This document shows positions 18,475-29,190 of a stretch of DNA of 64,000 bases, in pieces. Below the pieces are notes generated by a model. That model was not told where the DNA came from. It was given only the letters and a program-made list of their open reading frames with translations, and ran no database searches. Source of the DNA: Macrosoma leucophasiata (lineage: Eukaryota; Arthropoda; Insecta; Lepidoptera; Hedylidae); NCBI GenBank assembly GCA_036365455.1, contig JAWQUS010000004.1, positions 3,231,501 through 3,295,500 of the forward strand, written 5' to 3'. Position numbers and translations under genes: made by a program. Position 1 is the first letter of the stretch. Every line of letters begins with the position of its first letter.

Positions 18475-18645
18475 TCAGGTCAAATGGTAGTGTTCAGCTT
18501 TATTGTGTTCCCGTTAGATGGTTATGTATGACCCCGTTATTTCTTTCACAGAGGCAAAACAACTAAGTGGTGGCAATGCATCTGCATTTGCACTTATCAT
18601 TAATCTGCGTGGTGCCTGTATGCCGCCATTATAATGTAAAAAATA
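18475..18645 (+). mobile_element. ACTGG element, subfamily B, internally deleted
   Basis: GTCAAATGGTAGTGTTCAGC and CCCGTTAGATGGTTATG are kept; the CACTTAACATCAATG region is missing. Ends ATTATAATGTAAAAAAT. Confidence 0.6.
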
Positions 18646-18685
18646 TGAGCCATCGAGAAGGAATATTCAAAAATACAATTACGTG

Positions 18686-18775
18686 ACTGGCGTATCATGG
18701 GCGTTTGCGTGTTTGCTTGATTGCATGCCTTTACCTCTGACTACCCCTTCGGGGATTACATGAAGTTACGTAACG
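18686..18775 (+). mobile_element. CTCGG SINE, tail only
   Basis: ATCATGGGCGTTTGCGTG to CCCCTTCGGGGATTACATG, with GCG missing just after. A 5'-truncated copy. Confidence 0.65.
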
Positions 18776-19088
18776 TTTTTGTTTTTTATATTTTTATAAT
18801 TAAAGAACTCCCATACCTCTTCATATTATGAATAAAAATTTACAAATCCATTAAACTTTTCTCACAGACGATGAGTCGTGATAAAAGATCTATTAATATT
18901 GACACGTGTCAAAAAATTAGCCCCATTGTGCACCTCACCTTAGATTACTGATCTCGGCACGTGTGGACGCGGTTTTAGAGGTTATGGTTATTAATTTATT
19001 AATATTTTGTAAAGAATTTAATATTTGTGGGCAGATAATGGCTAATATTATAGTTAAATTAGGTATACATTTTTATTTTTATTGATAA
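18776..19088. other. gene-free stretch
   Basis: AT-rich; nothing recognised. Confidence 0.4.
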
Positions 19089-19372
19089 CTAGCTGACCCG
19101 GTAAACTTCGTATTGCCTCAGAATGAAATAATGTGTCAATGGTTTGATAGATACGGACTATTTGTATGGGAAAATGAAATAATGTTTTTTTGCTATTTCC
19201 CTTTTTCCAATTTCTTCATATTTTTTTATTTTTTTTTATTTTAAACCTTCCATGGACTTCCAAAAATCATTCAAAACCAAAATTAGCCAAATCGGTCCTT
19301 CCGTTCTCGAGTTTTAGCGAGACTAACGAACAGCAATTGATTTTTATATACCTCTATATAGATAGGGAATAT
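19089..19372 (-). mobile_element. Helitron-like element
   Basis: ACTAGCTGACCCGGTAAACTTCG (reversed CTAGT end) at 19088, then the body, ending AATTGATTTTTATATACC. It joins a MITE directly at 19373. Confidence 0.65.
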
Positions 19373-19428
19373 AACCCCCTTATTCATAAACGTATTTTAG
19401 CTAATGTACGTTAATGAATAAGGGGGTT
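19373..19428. mobile_element. short MITE, ACCCCCTTATTCATAAACGT ends
   Basis: Two inverted ends with only 15-20 bases between them. The second is reversed with one deletion (ACGTTAATGAATAAGGGGG). It is a minimal relative of the element at 19716. Confidence 0.65.
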
Positions 19429-19529
19429 AATCTTTTGGATAATGTCGTAATATTCCGAACACCTATTAAAGTATACGTCGCAAAATAAAATATTCTCATT
19501 CGATTGACTAAACACATATAACTGTAGTA

Positions 19530-19668
19530 CTGTCCGAGGGTGGGGGACAAAAGTCTTAGGAGAAGTCTGTAGAAGAACCACGGGAGGTGTGCCAGGACCG
19601 AGATATCTGCTGCTCCACACTGTCTGCCTACCCTGTAAGGGACTTGGCGTGATGATACATACCTACTT
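19530..19668 (+). mobile_element. RTE-like LINE 3' end, decayed
   Basis: AAAGTCTTAGGAGAAGTCTG and CTGTCTGCCTACCCTGTAAGG match the 40060-40190 region with several indels. Ends GATACATACC. Confidence 0.6.
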
Positions 19669-19715
19669 ATAATATTCTCCACCACTAGAGGGCTAAGTGT
19701 TCACTTAAAATCTTA

Positions 19716-19854
19716 CCCCCTTATTCATAAACGTACATTAGATACTTTTTAGCTATAGCATGCTTTGTCTTTGTACTGACAATTGTGCAGGATAGAAAAA
19801 GACAAAGGAGAGATTAGCAACACTTTAGCTAAAATACGTTTATGAATAAGGGGG
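19716..19854. mobile_element. MITE, CCCCCTTATTCATAAACGTA ends
   Basis: 139 bp bounded by CCCCTTATTCATAAACGTA and its reverse complement. The symmetry extends inward for about 45 bases (reversed TTTTAGCTAAAG near the right end, TTTTTAGCTATAG near the left). No open frame. Confidence 0.7.
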
Positions 19855-21168
19855 ATGTACTGCACGCTTGTAACCTTTGTAATATTTGTTAGATAAAAAT
19901 GTAGGTACTTAATATAGTCATTGATGTTAAGTTATTTCTAACACTGTCGCCATTAGACACCACATAACCATCAATTACCGTCACCATCCAGTCGGCGGTG
20001 GCCGAACACATTATCTAACACTAATTCGGCACGTCGCCATGTCCACGTCGTCGCAGAATCTAAATTGCCGGAATCAATCATGACGCGCGTACATTCGCTT
20101 CTAATATCACTTAAACACGCTGCTCCGCTCCAAATAGGAAGCCTTAATGATATTCGTATTTGGCCATAGATTATATACCTATAGTGTTCGCAGAACTGAC
20201 TTCTGTATAAATTCATTAAATGGGAGTGATATTTGCAAAGGAGACTAATACTGCAATTTCGAGACAATGATCGGACTATTTATCGAACACTGAAGATGCT
20301 TCAAGGAAAAGCCTCACCAATAGAAAAATAAACACAATATTATTAATTTTATTCACAGGATTGAATCTGATACCCTAAGTTTATTTATCATCGACTACAA
20401 GCCTTAATCAGATTTGCTCGCGTACAACGCGATGTTCTTATTCCACGGTACAATGTCCTTCTCTGAGCCCAAATCAATGGTCAGCGATCAGGTTGTTTTG
20501 TTTTAATATAATCCTTGAAGGAATATTTTTTCGAATACTACTGAATGATCATTATATGTACCTACCTATCTATAGGAAGCTGTCAGCCGTTGGGACAGAA
20601 AAGTTCTCGAATGGCGCCACTAGATGAACCTAGCCGGTGAAGATGCCTCATCCAACGATTACCTACAGGTAATCGCTGGATGAGGGCAGCTAAGAACCGT
20701 TCAATGTGGATATCATTGTGGCAATCACTATTCATCAGCATACAATAATGGTAATGAGGAACAAAATAAAACATTTATTTCATTGTTCAAATACATAATA
20801 GACGTATAACAGTAAAAAGTTTAAGGAGTTTTACTCTCGATGACTTAATAAGATTTAAACTTAACTGTCCTTCTACAACTCTCTAATCTATGTAATGTAA
20901 AACCATCCCTTGATTGTAGTCAGAATAAGCGCTGGACATTCAATATCGATGTAAATGTCTGAGGGTTGGGGTTGCGTGTTTTGAGGTATTAGGTATCATT
21001 TATGAATTTACTGACGGTATGTCCTGAGGTAATCCAGTGTCACGATATAAGCACTAAGTTATTCTATTGGATACGCTTGTGTATATTGTATAAAAGTGAA
21101 TAATTAATTAATCCTCTCACGGATCAGGAGGACAATATTGGCTCGTGGCCTGACAGACTAATACACTT
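19855..21168. other. stretch without a supported gene
   Basis: The part 19975-20165 is GC-richer (GTCGGCGGTGGCCGAACAC, CACGTCGCCATGTCCACG) and open on the - strand for 98 codons, but has no recognisable domain or clear splice sites. It could be a missed exon or a conserved non-coding element. A near-perfect hairpin lies at 20645-20687. Confidence 0.35.
20645..20687. repeat. hairpin, 19-bp arms
   Basis: CCTCATCCAACGATTACCT and its reversed copy with one mismatch, separated by about two bases. Confidence 0.8.
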
Positions 21169-21534
21169 ACTGGTGGTAGAGCTCCAGTGACGGAGCTCGC
21201 GGGCGTAGACACCACCGCATTACCTAATATACTTGCCGCTTAGTGGTAGTGTTCAGTACTATCGTGTTCCGGTCATGTGGTAATGTAGAAACATAGAAAC
21301 ATAGAAACATTTATTTTGACACACAGCGAGACACATAAAACGTAGATAACAAAGAAAAGACAACATGTACGGCCCTGCAATTTCCGGCACAGAGGCATAA
21401 CACCTTAGGCCTCAGGAGTGGTAACGCATCTGCATTTTGACTTTGGTCTTTGTGTAAGTGTCTATAGGCTGCAGTCATCACTTAACATCAATGTGAACTG
21501 AATGCTTGTTTGTATCTTCCATTACATAAAAAAA
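21169..21534 (+). mobile_element. ACTGG element, subfamily A, split by a LINE tail
   Basis: Complete element, but with 77 foreign bases at 21288-21364 and the duplicated target ATGTA on both sides. Ends with a 7-base A-run. Confidence 0.85.
21288..21364 (-). mobile_element. 77-bp dead-on-arrival LINE insertion
   Basis: On the - strand the insert ends AAAATAAATGTTTCTATGTT followed by TCTATGTTTC, a repeated LINE tail. ATGTA occurs at 21283-21287 and 21365-21369, the 5-bp target duplication. Only the tail of the parent LINE was copied. Confidence 0.75.
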
Positions 21535-21558
21535 CACAAAATAGATTTATAGCAAATT

Positions 21559-21812
21559 ATTGGTGGTAGAGTCTCAGTGTAGGGACTCGAGGGCGTAGGC
21601 ACCACCGCATTACCTAATCTATCTGCCGCCAAATCCAGTTAGTTAGTAATGTATGGCTTCGTAAGAACTATCACAGAATAACTAAGGACTCAGGGGTGGC
21701 AACGAATTTGCATTATGACCTCTAGTTTTTGTATAGATGTCCATAGGCTGTAGTCATCACTTAACATCCATGTCGACTACATGCATGTTTGCCATATTCA
21801 TCACACAAAAAA
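21559..21812 (+). mobile_element. ACTGG element, subfamily B, nearly full length
   Basis: Lies only 24 bp beyond a subfamily A copy in the same orientation. Starts TTGGTGGTAGAGTCTCAG; the subfamily marker GGTTAGATGG is replaced by CCAGTTAGTTAG. Confidence 0.75.
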
Positions 21813-22087
21813 TCGACTCGTACTCAGGTTATGTATGATGAACATTTAGTTAACTGAGTAAAACATATGTTTACTTGTTGGGTCGTAATACATTAAATTT
21901 TGATACGTTATTATAATTTTAAGGTGTATTAAAATTTGTATTAGGTACAATTGTTGGGAATGATGCAAAAAACATCGGAAAACGTCGATTAGACAATTTT
22001 CTGCGTAAAGACCACAAATATTAAAATCAGAAACATAACTTCACGACCGTATTTCCTCAAATATAGGCGCTTTTATACCTGTGCACT

Positions 22088-22735
22088 TATTAAATTAAAA
22101 CCGATCAAGTGCGTGTCGGGCCATGCGCAGTGTAGCATTCCGTAAATACAGAGTAATGAATGTAATGAAAAAAAAAATATTTTCTATAGAGTTATTCGAA
22201 ATTTTCGAGTAAATACACTTTGTCGACTATAACTCGCAAACTTGCAAGGCCAACTTTAGTGTGATAGTTTTCCTTTTAATTTCGTTATATTTAGCTACTA
22301 TCGCCGTAACGTTTGAATTTCTAACAAAAACCGTTTAGCCTGTAGGGGGGGGACACACTTGAGTCTAACGAAAATTTGCACTTTAAGACTTAATAAGTCA
22401 CGAACAGTTAACTAAATCGAATAATGATGTAAGCACACCCATAATATTAAAAGACCTATCCAACGATACCTCTCACAATATGAAAATCGAAAATAAAAAA
22501 AAAATATCCGCCCGTTACTAGTAGGGGGGTTACCCTAAAAAATGTTTTTTCATGTTTTTATTCTACCACTTTGTCGGCGTGATTAAGGTGTATACTTGTA
22601 CCAAATTTCAAGTCTCTAGTACTAACAGTTTTTGCGCTAAACCGCGGACGGACAAACAGACAGACAGACAGACAGATAGACGGACACGGCGAAACTATAA
22701 GGGTTCCTTGTTTACTACGGAACCCTAAAAACGAT
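22088..22735 (+). mobile_element. GGGTTCCGTA repeat, complete
   Basis: From AAAACCGATCAAGTGCGTGTCG to ACTACGGAACCCTAAAAA. Contains an ACAG run (22656-22680) and GCGGACGGACAAACAG. It is the reference copy for the split element at 10745. Confidence 0.65.
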
Positions 22736-23271
22736 TTTATATTATCACTTTCCCTATTTCATGGCCTTATTGAACTTTACCCTGGTATTCAACATCCTAT
22801 TATCATGACAGTAATGGTAAATCTACAAAATAAAGCAACAAAACCAATCGTTAACGGATTCAAATTTTCCAAAAACAAACGACCAAAGCAAAAGTAATGT
22901 AACTCAAAAAAAAAAAAATCCTGTCCATTGTGGTTCCCGCAGTAATACAGCTTTAATCAAGTAACGCGATGTATGACAACCCCTTCGTGTTTATTCTGAT
23001 CCCTTGGTTTTTTCGTATCGTTTCTTTTTTTTTCTTATATCTCATTATTCTCATTATGCGTTCATAGAGATTTCTCTTATTCTTTTTTAAATGTGTGCAA
23101 CGCGAAGGATAATTTAATTAAAACATGAAAACTTTGTAAATGTTTTTTTTCTCATTGTTATTTGCTTATGATAAGCAAAATGTCTGTTGAATCATGCTGT
23201 TTATAATTGTTTTTTTTTTTAATCAAAAGATATTGTTTTTAATTAACGTAAAACATGTCAAAATTATAAAT
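22736..23271. other. gene-free stretch
   Basis: Long T- and A-runs (22902-22917, 23025-23037, 23207-23220). Nothing recognised. Confidence 0.4.
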
Positions 23272-23782
23272 GAACTAGTCGGCCTCGGCTTCGCGCGGGT
23301 GAAATATTATCTAGGTTTCTGACCTAAATAAAAATATTATATGTGTTACAGTCCTATTATATACAGTCCTATTATATGTTAGTATATACCTGTATCAACA
23401 ATTTCATCGAAATCGGTCCAAACGTGATAAAATAACAAACAAATAATAAACATCCACACTTTTTACTGGTGGTAGAGCTCCAGTGACGGAGCTCGCGGGC
23501 GTAGGCACCACCGCATTACCTAATATACTTGCCGTTAAATGGTAGTGTTCAGCACTATCGTGTTCCGGTCAGGTGGTAATGTACGGCTTTGTAATTTCCG
23601 GCACAGAGGCATAACACCTAATGCCTCAGGAGTGGCAGCGCATTTACATTTTTACTTCTGGTCATTGTGTGGGTGTCTATAGGCTGCAGTCATCACTTAA
23701 CATCAATGTGAACTGCACGCTTGTTTGCCACTTTTATAACATAAAAAAAAAAAACTTTCACATTTATACCTAATAGTAGTAA
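23272..23782 (-). mobile_element. CTAGT-ended repeat split by an ACTGG element
   Basis: ACTAGTCGGCCTCGGCTTCGCG marks one end. The body reaches AAACATCCACACTTT at 23462 and resumes at 23755 with CTTTCACATTTATACC and TAATAGTAGTAAG. The uninterrupted text is visible at 58093-58127. Confidence 0.6.
23465..23754 (+). mobile_element. ACTGG element, subfamily A, full length
   Basis: Near-consensus with a 12-base A-run. Inserted in the CTAGT-ended repeat; ACTTT on both sides may be the target duplication. Confidence 0.85.
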
Positions 23783-24271
23783 GACGAATGAAAGGCATAC
23801 CTACAGTTGAAATAATACACATACATATAATAGCTTACAATCTAGATTAAAACCCCGGTATAAGACGTTAAGAAGAGGTAAGAGGTAGTGTTGGAATGAA
23901 TATATTCGTTTTAAAATAACCCACAATCGTCAAGAATAACACCCTATCCCGGTCCATATGACGCTCGAATCAAAAAAGCAATATGTAACAAATTTGTTTT
24001 TCAATTTCGCACCAATTTTACATACGACCCGTCACCGCTTCGAACAAATAAACCACAATACCGTTGTATTGTGGTTTTTATGATTCGCAAATGTTTTTTT
24101 TTTTTCAACTTTTATAGCCACAAGGTGCATGAAAAGAGGATTTCCTACATAAAGGTTTGTTATTGTCGCAAAAATTCGTTAATGTCGGGACGCGATTTTA
24201 TATTTTTGTGTTTACAGCTTTGGTATATTCGATACGTTTGATGGTTTTGAATTCATACCTAGATTAAATAC
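23783..24271. other. gene-free stretch
   Basis: A small hairpin, ACCACAATAC...TATTGTGGTT, sits at 24050-24076. Nothing else is recognised. Confidence 0.4.
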
Positions 24272-24652
24272 ATTTTATTTTTAAAGAAAAATGGAAAGAA
24301 AAATTTGACTTCAGGCGAGACTCGAACTCGCGACCTACTGGGAATCTAGTCCAGCCGCTCTTCCAATTGAGCTACTGAAGCCCTGCCCGATTTGTCAAAT
24401 TTTTCCTTCACATCTATTGCATTGCTTTATGGTAGCAGCAGCGCCATCTAATACCAACTATGCTAGTTAGGCAACCGATATAATAGACTTTTCAGTTTAT
24501 TGAATATCGTAAAGAAGTCGCTTTTACCCTTAATAATTGTTTTATATTATTTCGCATTAACACATGCTTGTGAAATATATTTTATTTTAAAGAAAAATGG
24601 AAAGAAAAAATTGACTTCAGGCGAGACTCGAACTCGAACAGGCGAGATTAAA
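24272..24652 (-). mobile_element. tRNA-like 306-bp repeat, tandem copy and a quarter
   Basis: The tRNA-like block (GACTTCAGGCGAGACTCGAA as read on +) begins at 24307 and again at 24613, exactly 306 bases apart. The second unit stops after 33 bases of the block. Here the tRNA-like T arm is perfect. The tandem arrangement suggests a repeat that can expand head to tail. Confidence 0.65.
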
Positions 24653-24949
24653 TACGTCCACATTGTAGGTAGTTGGTTGAAAAGCACTGTGTGTATAAAT
24701 AACCTTTAGTAGATCTATGTAAGACTAATTTTCAATCAGTTTTAACATAAATAGTATCAGTAAAAATGATAAGAATGTCTACGTATTTTTACGCTAAGTC
24801 CTTTATAGGGTAAGCAGAGAGCGTGAGAGCCAAATATCCTGGCATAAAGCGCACTTCTTCTCCCTCTTCTAAAATCATCGGCGATGCCGAAGAGCCTTGA
24901 CTTATCTTTGGTAAACTAGGTACATGACCTGTATTTGAACGTTAATCCC

Positions 24950-25133
24950 TACTTAATATTATAAATGCGAATGTAACTCTGTCTGCCTGTCTGTGTGTCT
25001 GATACCTTTTCACGTCCAAACGACTGATCCGATTTTAATGAAATTTGGTACAGAGATAGAGTTGACTTCGAGAAAGAACATAGGTTAATTTTTAAACGAC
25101 ATCCACGCGAGCGAAGTTGCAGGCAACAGCTAG
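24950..25133 (+). mobile_element. TAATATTATAAATGCGA...CAGCTAGT repeat (Helitron-like)
   Basis: Begins CTTAATATTATAAATGCGAATG, contains CCGATTTTAATGAAATTTGG and ends GGCAACAGCTAGT. A related copy starts at 60857. Confidence 0.6.
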
Positions 25134-25245
25134 TTTTACATAACTTGCAGCAATACCATTTATTAGGTAATGCACTAGGTACATTACTAGCTAGCATATC
25201 TTGACTATTTCTTCGACTATTCTTTCGAATTGGAAGGTATGAGTA

Positions 25246-25440
25246 ATGTTCTTAGGTTTTCGCGAGCTACACTCAATCAAATAAAACTAGTTTTCGGATT
25301 TATCTAGCGTTTATTAAACTAAATTATATAAAATCGAACCCGACGTTTCCGTCGCTTTTCACCTTTTAGTTTAAGCTTTTTTAGTTTTAAGATTTTAGTT
25401 TAATATACGCGAGATAAATCCGAAAACTAGTTTTATTACA
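25246..25440. mobile_element. Penelope-like terminal repeat fragments, head to head
   Basis: Left piece: ATGTTCTTAGGTTTTCGCGA onward, same orientation as 49480-49640. Right piece: AGTTTAATATACGCGAGATAA onward, opposite orientation. Both are partial, forming a natural inverted pair with about 35-bp matching arms ending at AAACTAGTTTT. Confidence 0.65.
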
Positions 25441-25764
25441 ATAATGTAGGAAACAAATCCAAACAAAAGAACTGCAACCTCTAAACTCTGATACGATTTC
25501 ACGCAGAACGATTAGCTATGATTGATGGACCAATGACAACAAATCGCACCACAAATTATTATTGACTTCCATATCGCAGATGCGTTTCGCATTAATTGCA
25601 AATTGATTAGTTGCATAGTATACGATTCCCTCATTATAGATCAGATGTGATAATACGTTGATAGCATGCAAATCATTATAATTATCTGAATCTGTGTGGA
25701 TCGATAAGATCATTAATGTACGAGTACTATCGTGAGGTTGTTCTAATCGATGTGGTAAGAATTT
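25441..25764. other. gene-free stretch
   Basis: An open stretch on the - strand (25516-25788) runs into the ACTGG element and is not credible as a gene. Confidence 0.4.
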
Positions 25765-26050
25765 CTTTTTATGTGATGGAAGTGGCAAACAAGCATGTAG
25801 TTCACATTGATGTTAAGTGATGACTACAGCCTATAGACACTCACACAAAGACAAAGTCAAAATGCAGATGCGTTACCACTCCTGAGGCCTAAGGTGTTAT
25901 GTCTCTGTGCCGGAAATTACAGGGCCGTACATTATCACCTGACCGGAACACGATAGTGCTGAACACTACCATTTAGCGGTAAGTACCTGTATTAGGTAAT
26001 GCGGTGGTGCCTATGTTCGCGAGCGCCGTCATTAAAGCTCTGCCATGAGT
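25765..26050 (-). mobile_element. ACTGG element, subfamily A
   Basis: Full length, but the 5' terminal bases have decayed (GCTCTGCCATGAGT instead of CTCTACCACCAGT). Confidence 0.8.
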
Positions 26051-26155
26051 AAAAATGTTTTTAGTAGAGTGAACAACATAACTTTTGCTATTTCTATTAA
26101 TGAAAAATAATTTTCATTCATCTCTTCAGCCGAGAGATTTTCTCCGCTGGACTAA

Positions 26156-26293
26156 GGGTGAGATTCACAGACGGCACTACGACTTTACTTTCGAGCAAAG
26201 TACGCTTCGAACTGTCAAAACCCATACATTTCTGACAGTTGTAAGCATACTTTGCTCAAAGTAAAGTCGTAGTGCGGTCTGTGAATCCCACCC
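26156..26293. mobile_element. palindromic MITE with TAA target duplication
   Basis: GGGTGAGATTCACAGACGGC (left) and the reversed right end GGGTGGGATTCACAGACCGC bound 138 bp. The arms pair for about 60 bases (to GAACTGTCA). TAA stands outside both ends (26153-26155 and 26294-26296). A 3-bp TAA target suggests a PIF/Harbinger-type transposase. A decayed relative is at 37588. Confidence 0.75.
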
Positions 26294-26322
26294 TAAGCCT
26301 TCCAAATATATCCTCACCACTG

Positions 26323-26545
26323 TAACACCGCGGACACTCCATGCAAAATTCCATGCAAATTCCATGTAAATGCTTAATTTGGTCTCTGTTACACAAACAT
26401 CAATCAGTGCACCTGTGTGCGTAGCACGTAGAGAATACCAAACGTCGCCCTCAAGAGGGGAGGGGGTTGGTTGAGGCGGGGAAATCGTTCGGGACGTCGA
26501 AGTGTCCATTCTATATGTATTATTTATTACATATTCTCTGTCAGT
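26323..26545. repeat. CGGACACTCC repeat, copy 1
   Basis: From ACACCGCGGACACTCC to TACATATTCTCTG. Contains GTGTGCGTAGCACGTAGA and GAGGGGAGGGGGTTGG. Same orientation and about 80-85% similar to 27687-27950. Class unknown; no terminal repeats or A-run seen. Confidence 0.55.
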
Positions 26546-26883
26546 GTTGTACGTCATTAGTAGAGTATATGCCATAATCCGCACGTTAGGCATGCGGTGG
26601 CGGTAGTTTTATCGCGAGACGCCGTTCCCCATTAATATATTATTGTATTTACCTGACCGCGTTTTAGATAAATTAATCATACTTGGCGGAAAACCTTGTG
26701 CTCATTTTCCAAAAAAAAAATTTTTTAATATCTCTACTGGAGGTTAGGCCTATCTATTTCGTGGGTAGACCTATGTAAGCGAGTACCTATGGTTCTTTTT
26801 TACTTAAAAAGTAGGTAAATATAGGTACCTACGGATTTGGTTTGGGATCTACGGCACAAGCTTGGCAAATACATCAAAAACAT
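26546..26883. other. gene-free stretch
   Basis: Nothing recognised. Confidence 0.4.
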
Positions 26884-27053
26884 TTACGGCCCTTTAATTT
26901 CTGGCACAGAGGGATAACACCCTGGGCCTCAGGGGTGGTAACGCATCTGCATTTTGACCTTGGTCTTTGTGTGGGTGTCTATAGGCTGCAGTCATCACTG
27001 AACATCAATGTGAACTGAATACTTGTTTGCCACTTCCTTTACATAAAAAAAAA
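26884..27053 (+). mobile_element. ACTGG element, subfamily A, 3' half
   Basis: Starts within the element at TACGGCCCTTTAATTTCTGG and ends with a 9-base A-run. Confidence 0.8.
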
Positions 27054-27686
27054 CCATATAATTCAGAACAGAACGTTATGAACATTTTTCATAATGCTGT
27101 GACTGCGAAGAATCTTCAGCATGCCCCCAAAATCTATACTTTGCTTGTATCAATGCAATTATCATTTCTACGTAAGTTTATTCTCAATCTCAACACCGAA
27201 AGTTCCTCTCACTTAAGTTCATGAGAACAAACAAATAAAACTCACCCCGAGCGATAATCACACCGTAGATAACTCGACAGTATTGAAATTATCAGATGAT
27301 CGATGATCCGCACCTTGTCTATATGCAAATAAATGATTCGACAGCAAAAGGAATTTGAATTTCAAATGACATTTATTTGTTTGTTTTTTTTTTCACGACA
27401 CCTAATAGTGCGTGGCTGTATACAAAAATGACGATTTTCGAGTTGTACCGCTTCGGCAGCCGGTCGCTCAATTTTTGCGGTAGGATTGGATTTTTGATGG
27501 ATGCCAATCTTTTTGATATGCATATTGTTATTGAGGGATGATGACGAAATAATTGTAATGAATTCGGGTTTTAAATATATATGGAAATTCGTAGGTGAAC
27601 ATTTGAATACATTCAAATGTGAATATGTTTATTCCAAAATAATGTGTGAAAGTTTGGGTACCGTAGTCTGTTTGGGTTCGCTAGTG
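27054..27686. other. gene-free stretch
   Basis: AT-rich. Nothing recognised apart from a T-run near 27382. Confidence 0.4.
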
Positions 27687-27950
27687 GCACACCGCGGACA
27701 CTCCGCCAAAATTCCATACAAACGCTTAATTTGTCTCTATTTGTGTAATAGAGACTAATTAAGCGTTTGTATGGAATTTTGACATCAATCAGTGACGTGG
27801 TATTTACACGTGCACTTGTGTACGTAGCACGTAGAAAATACCAACCGTCGCCCATAAGAGGGGAGGTGGTTGGGTGATGCAGGGAAATCGGGCGGGACGT
27901 CGAAGTGTCCATTCTATACATAGTATTTACATATTCTCTGCTAGTGGTGA
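27687..27950. repeat. CGGACACTCC repeat, copy 2 with internal foldback
   Basis: The same unit as 26323, but its early part is an inverted repeat: arms at about 27703-27733 and 27745-27775, 31 bases each with one mismatch, starting AAAATTCCATACAAACGC. Copy 1 shows the corresponding region without the second arm. Confidence 0.6.
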
Positions 27951-27957
27951 TCTGTTA

Positions 27958-28196
27958 CGATGGAGCTCTAGACTACTAGCCGCTAAATGGTAGTGTTCAG
28001 TACTATGGTGTTCCGTTCAGGTGGTAATATACGGCCCTGTAATTTCCGACACAGAGGCAACACCTTAGGCATCAGGAGTGGTAACGCATCTGCATTTTGA
28101 CCTTAGTCATTGTGTGGGTGTCTATAGGCTGCAGTCATCACTTAACATCAATCTGAACTGCATGCTTGCTTGCCACTTCTATCACATAAAAAAAAA
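27958..28196 (+). mobile_element. ACTGG element, subfamily A, 5' region deleted
   Basis: GGAGCTCTAGACTACTAGCCGC jumps over about 40 bases of the usual 5' part. The A-run is present at the end. Confidence 0.75.
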
Positions 28197-28424
28197 CAAC
28201 AAACAGTATGAAAAAGAAAGTTATGCACACTCACAAATATCCGATATTCCTTTATCTTTAAAAAAATCTCCCATGCGTAACCATTTTAAGTTAGGGTGTC
28301 GAATGGAGTAATCCCTGAGTTTAATTTAATCGACACGTTTTACGTTGAGCTACCTGCTGCGCCAGTAATTATTTTCTCACGGGTCATTAGAATAATCTTA
28401 TGTGTCTAAATTTAATATAGTCAA

Positions 28425-28670
28425 TACCTCGGTGGTCTAGTGGTAACAGACCATTATTGCTATGCTGAGAGCCCGTGTTCTATTCCCAGGTTGGAAATCA
28501 GTGTTATCTGTCAAATATGATGGACTCTGCGTCCTTAGCGGACAAATATGTATTTTGGTGTTATTGTATTTACTGTCGCTTACTGGAATGAGTTGACTGG
28601 CCATTGTTCGGTTTACTCCTCGTTTAGTGGGTGGTGGGGCGGTCACCGTCGTCACGTCCCGACTCTAAAA
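28425..28670 (+). mobile_element. second tRNA-headed SINE-like repeat
   Basis: CCTCGGTGGTCTAGTGGTAAC (A box) and GTGTTCTATTCCC (weak B box) resemble the CTCGG head, but the body (GATGGACTCTGCGTCCTTAG, then CCGTCGTCACGTCCCGACTC) is different. A single copy in the window. Confidence 0.55.
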
Positions 28671-28964
28671 CTACTTAGGAGTTAGAGGTAATTAATTTAA
28701 AGTCGACCTCAGTAATTAGCTTAGGTCAAACATAATCCAAAATAGTTTGTTTATTTTAGTAATATGAGGGTAATTGTGGAATGTATCTAATTGATGTTCA
28801 GCCTATTTGTAGGATTTATTTCTGTCACTGAAAATAATTGGTTATTTGGTGGAACTTACATATACTGATTGTTCGATATATTGGGACGTGATTATCTCTA
28901 CAGGACGTGTAGACACTAGATGGCTAGATGGCTCAGGCGCTCGGTCACTCGCGCTTACTGAGGC
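28671..28964. other. gene-free stretch
   Basis: AT-rich; nothing recognised. Confidence 0.35.
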
Positions 28965-29032
28965 ACGTCCACACAGAGCGAACTGCCTCGCGCGGCAAAT
29001 GCCGCGAGGCTGCTCGCTCTGTGCCGCGCCTA
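28965..29032. repeat. GC-rich hairpin
   Basis: CACAGAGCGAACTGCCTCGC pairs with GCGAGGCTGCTCGCTCTGTG with one mismatch; the loop is CGCGGCAAATGCC. Much GC-richer than the neighbourhood; probably a foldback MITE. Confidence 0.75.
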
Positions 29033-29084
29033 ATATGTTTATTTTTTAAGCTTTAACTGTTTCGCTTCTGGGATAAATCTTCTC

Positions 29085-29190
29085 TCCTTTATCACTGGTT
29101 CTATTGGAATTTTCCCATTTTCTGGAAGTATCCCAATACCTCGGAGTTTGGTAATGTGCCCGGAGATATCAACAGGCTCATCTTGCATTG
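29085..29190 (+). mobile_element. CTCGG SINE, internal fragment
   Basis: CTCCTTTATCACTGGTTCTA to GCCCGGAGATATCAACAGGC; both ends are missing. Confidence 0.65.

Noticed and set aside
26177..26593. 138-codon - strand frame
   Set aside because: It runs through the palindromic MITE and the CGGACACTCC repeat and reappears in part at 27613-27921 in the second copy.
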